NCBI GenBank assembly: GCA_903856995.1
Contig: CAIODK010000039.1
Location: 1 to 6,729, forward strand
DNA: 6,729 nt
From: an uncultured Burkholderiales bacterium
GTDB lineage: Bacteria; Pseudomonadota; Gammaproteobacteria; Burkholderiales; Burkholderiaceae_C
Reading direction: 5' to 3'
A program made the translations under genes and the position numbers. Of this stretch, positions 5,544 through 6,729 are shown piece after piece. Within the stretch, counting starts at the first letter, position 1; the number at the start of each line of letters is the position of its first letter. The notes under the pieces are model-generated. The model did not search any database. It was given only the letters and a program-made list of their open reading frames with translations, and was not told the DNA's origin.

Positions 5544-6729
5544 ATGTCACGCACTACCGACCTCATCCATCACCCGTATCAGCCACCGCTTGAGTTCGAT
5601 GCGCCGCAAGTCGGCGTGTTCAAAGCCTCGACGGTGATCTTTCCCAATGTCGCGGCCATGCGGTCACGCGATTGGATGGACAAGTCAGCCTACACCTATG
5701 GCTTGCACGGCACGCCCACCACGTTCACGTTGGAGGAGCGCTTGGCCTCGCTGGAAGGTGGCACGCACTGCATCTTGACACCGAGCGGTTTGGCGGCGAT
5801 TGCGCATGTGGATTTCGCCTTGCTCAAGACAGGCGATGAGGTCTTGATTCCAGATAACGCTTACGCACCCAACAAGTTGCTCGCAGAAGGCGAACTGGCC
5901 AGCTTTGGTATCACGCATCAGATCTATGACGCGATGAATTTGAACGACCTAGCCGCCCGCATCAACGAGCGCACACGTTTGGTGTGGCTCGAAGCTGCCG
6001 GCTCGGTGACGATGGAGTTCCCCGATTTGGTGGCGTTGGTCAAGTTGTGCAAGGCGCGTGGTGTGCTGTGCGCGTTGGACAACACCTGGGGTGCAGGCCT
6101 CGCGTTCAATGCGTTTGATTTGCTGCCGGGGCAGGGCGAAACGCCATTAGGCGTGGACCTGACCATCCATGCGCTCACCAAATACCCCAGCGGAGGCGGC
6201 GATGTCTTGATGGGCTGCATCGTCACGCGCAACGACGCATTGGCCAGGACCTTAAAGCTCAGCCACATGCGTTTGGGCACGGGTGTTGGCGCGAATGATG
6301 TGGAAACAATCTTGCGTGCCTTACCCAGCTTGCCACTGCGCTACCGCGCACAAGACCAAGCCGCACGCAACTTGGCGGCTTGGTGCTCCTCGCAGAAGGC
6401 GTTCAGCCAAGTGCTACATCCGGCCTTCATTGGGGCGCCCGGCCATGCCCATTGGCAACACCTCTGCGTCACGGCCGATGAGCCCCAAGGTTTAGCGGCA
6501 GGGATCTTCAGCGTGGTGGTCGACGCGCGCTTCACCGCCAGCCAAGTGGATGCATTCTGCGATGCCTTGCACCTCTTTAAGATTGGCTACAGCTGGGGTG
6601 GCCCTATGAGTTTGGTCATGCCCTACAACATGGCGGCCAGCCGCAGCTGTGCGACGGTCCATCTGAGGCCTGGTCGTGTGGTGCGTTTTTGCATCGGACT
6701 AGAAGACGCAAACGACCTGCAAGCCGATA
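5544..6729 (+). CDS. metC: Cystathionine beta-lyase-like PLP enzyme (Cys/Met metabolism family), 3' partial
   Basis: The frame is open from the ATG at 5544 to the window edge (395 complete codons), and by comparison with E. coli MetC only the last 10-20 residues are missing. The family is the fold-type I Cys/Met PLP enzymes. Cystathionine beta-lyase converts cystathionine to homocysteine, pyruvate and ammonia in the cytoplasm. Visible landmarks are YTYGLHGTPTTFTLEERLA from 51, LEGG at 70-73, NAYAPN with Tyr107, DNTWGAG with Asp179 (pyridine nitrogen), ALTKYPSGGGDVLMG with the predicted Schiff-base Lys213, GYSWGG with Ser350 and Trp351, and VVRFCIGLEDANDL with Arg381, equivalent to the substrate-carboxylate Arg372 of E. 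coli. Leu54 stands where E. coli has the PLP-phosphate Arg58, and GGGD replaces GHSD after the lysine. Eight or nine extra residues (LPGQGETPL) precede GVD. No Shine-Dalgarno sequence is evident. Related lyases of this family remain possible, so the exact substrate is less certain than the family. Confidence 0.87.
   Translation, partial: MSRTTDLIHHPYQPPLEFDAPQVGVFKASTVIFPNVAAMRSRDWMDKSAYTYGLHGTPTTFTLEERLASLEGGTHCILTPSGLAAIAHVDFALLKTGDEVLIPDNAYAPNKLLAEGELASFGITHQIYDAMNLNDLAARINERTRLVWLEAAGSVTMEFPDLVALVKLCKARGVLCALDNTWGAGLAFNAFDLLPGQGETPLGVDLTIHALTKYPSGGGDVLMGCIVTRNDALARTLKLSHMRLGTGVGANDVETILRALPSLPLRYRAQDQAARNLAAWCSSQKAFSQVLHPAFIGAPGHAHWQHLCVTADEPQGLAAGIFSVVVDARFTASQVDAFCDALHLFKIGYSWGGPMSLVMPYNMAASRSCATVHLRPGRVVRFCIGLEDANDLQAD

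Noticed and set aside
5924..6280. A 118-codon open frame on the - strand opposite the metC-like gene
   Set aside because: The + strand frame through the same region encodes the intact PLP-binding core including Lys213, so the opposite frame is chance.
1..6729. Search for mobile elements, CRISPR repeats, tRNA or rRNA genes, phage or defence genes
   Set aside because: Known housekeeping genes fill almost the whole window; no transposase, array of direct repeats, cloverleaf-like segment or atypical region was seen by eye.

Overview
The window is a stretch of ordinary bacterial chromosome, moderately GC-rich, densely coded, with every supported gene on the + strand. Gene content and order (hflK, hflC, a DUF2065 membrane protein, hisZ, purA, a phosphoribosyltransferase) match the arrangement I know from Burkholderiales (Betaproteobacteria). 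The heavy use of TTG for Leu, the PurA and HisZ wording and the MetC-like sequence suggest a member of the Comamonadaceae (Limnohabitans/Rhodoferax/Polaromonas type). The genus is an inference that I could not test.

Layout. Bases 3-1208 hold most of hflK, whose 5' end lies outside the window. hflC follows after 14 bases, then a 64-residue two-helix DUF2065 protein after 12 bases. A 50-base gap with a weak promoter-like dyad precedes hisZ (2389-3555). purA (3579-4931) and a purine-type phosphoribosyltransferase (4951-5475) follow with gaps of 23 and 19 bases. A strong intrinsic terminator (5492-5523) closes this block. Only 20 bases after its T-run a separate gene begins (5544), a MetC-like PLP enzyme open to the right edge of the window. 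No gap between genes exceeds 70 bases.

How the genes work together. HflK and HflC form the membrane SPFH complex that controls the FtsH protease, and the DUF2065 protein is their usual small neighbour. HisZ is the regulatory subunit of the first histidine enzyme, so this organism should use the short HisG elsewhere in the genome. PurA commits IMP to AMP synthesis, and the phosphoribosyltransferase probably salvages purine bases with PRPP. HisZ, PurA and the transferase therefore all touch the PRPP/purine/histidine node. The MetC-like gene is a separate transcription unit, probably for methionine or cysteine metabolism.

I found no mobile element, CRISPR array, RNA gene, phage gene or defence gene, and no previously undescribed system. 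The points worth a second look are modest: a purA start-codon ambiguity, a possible leaderless start for the metC-like gene, non-standard PLP-site residues in that enzyme, and a promoter-like dyad before hisZ.
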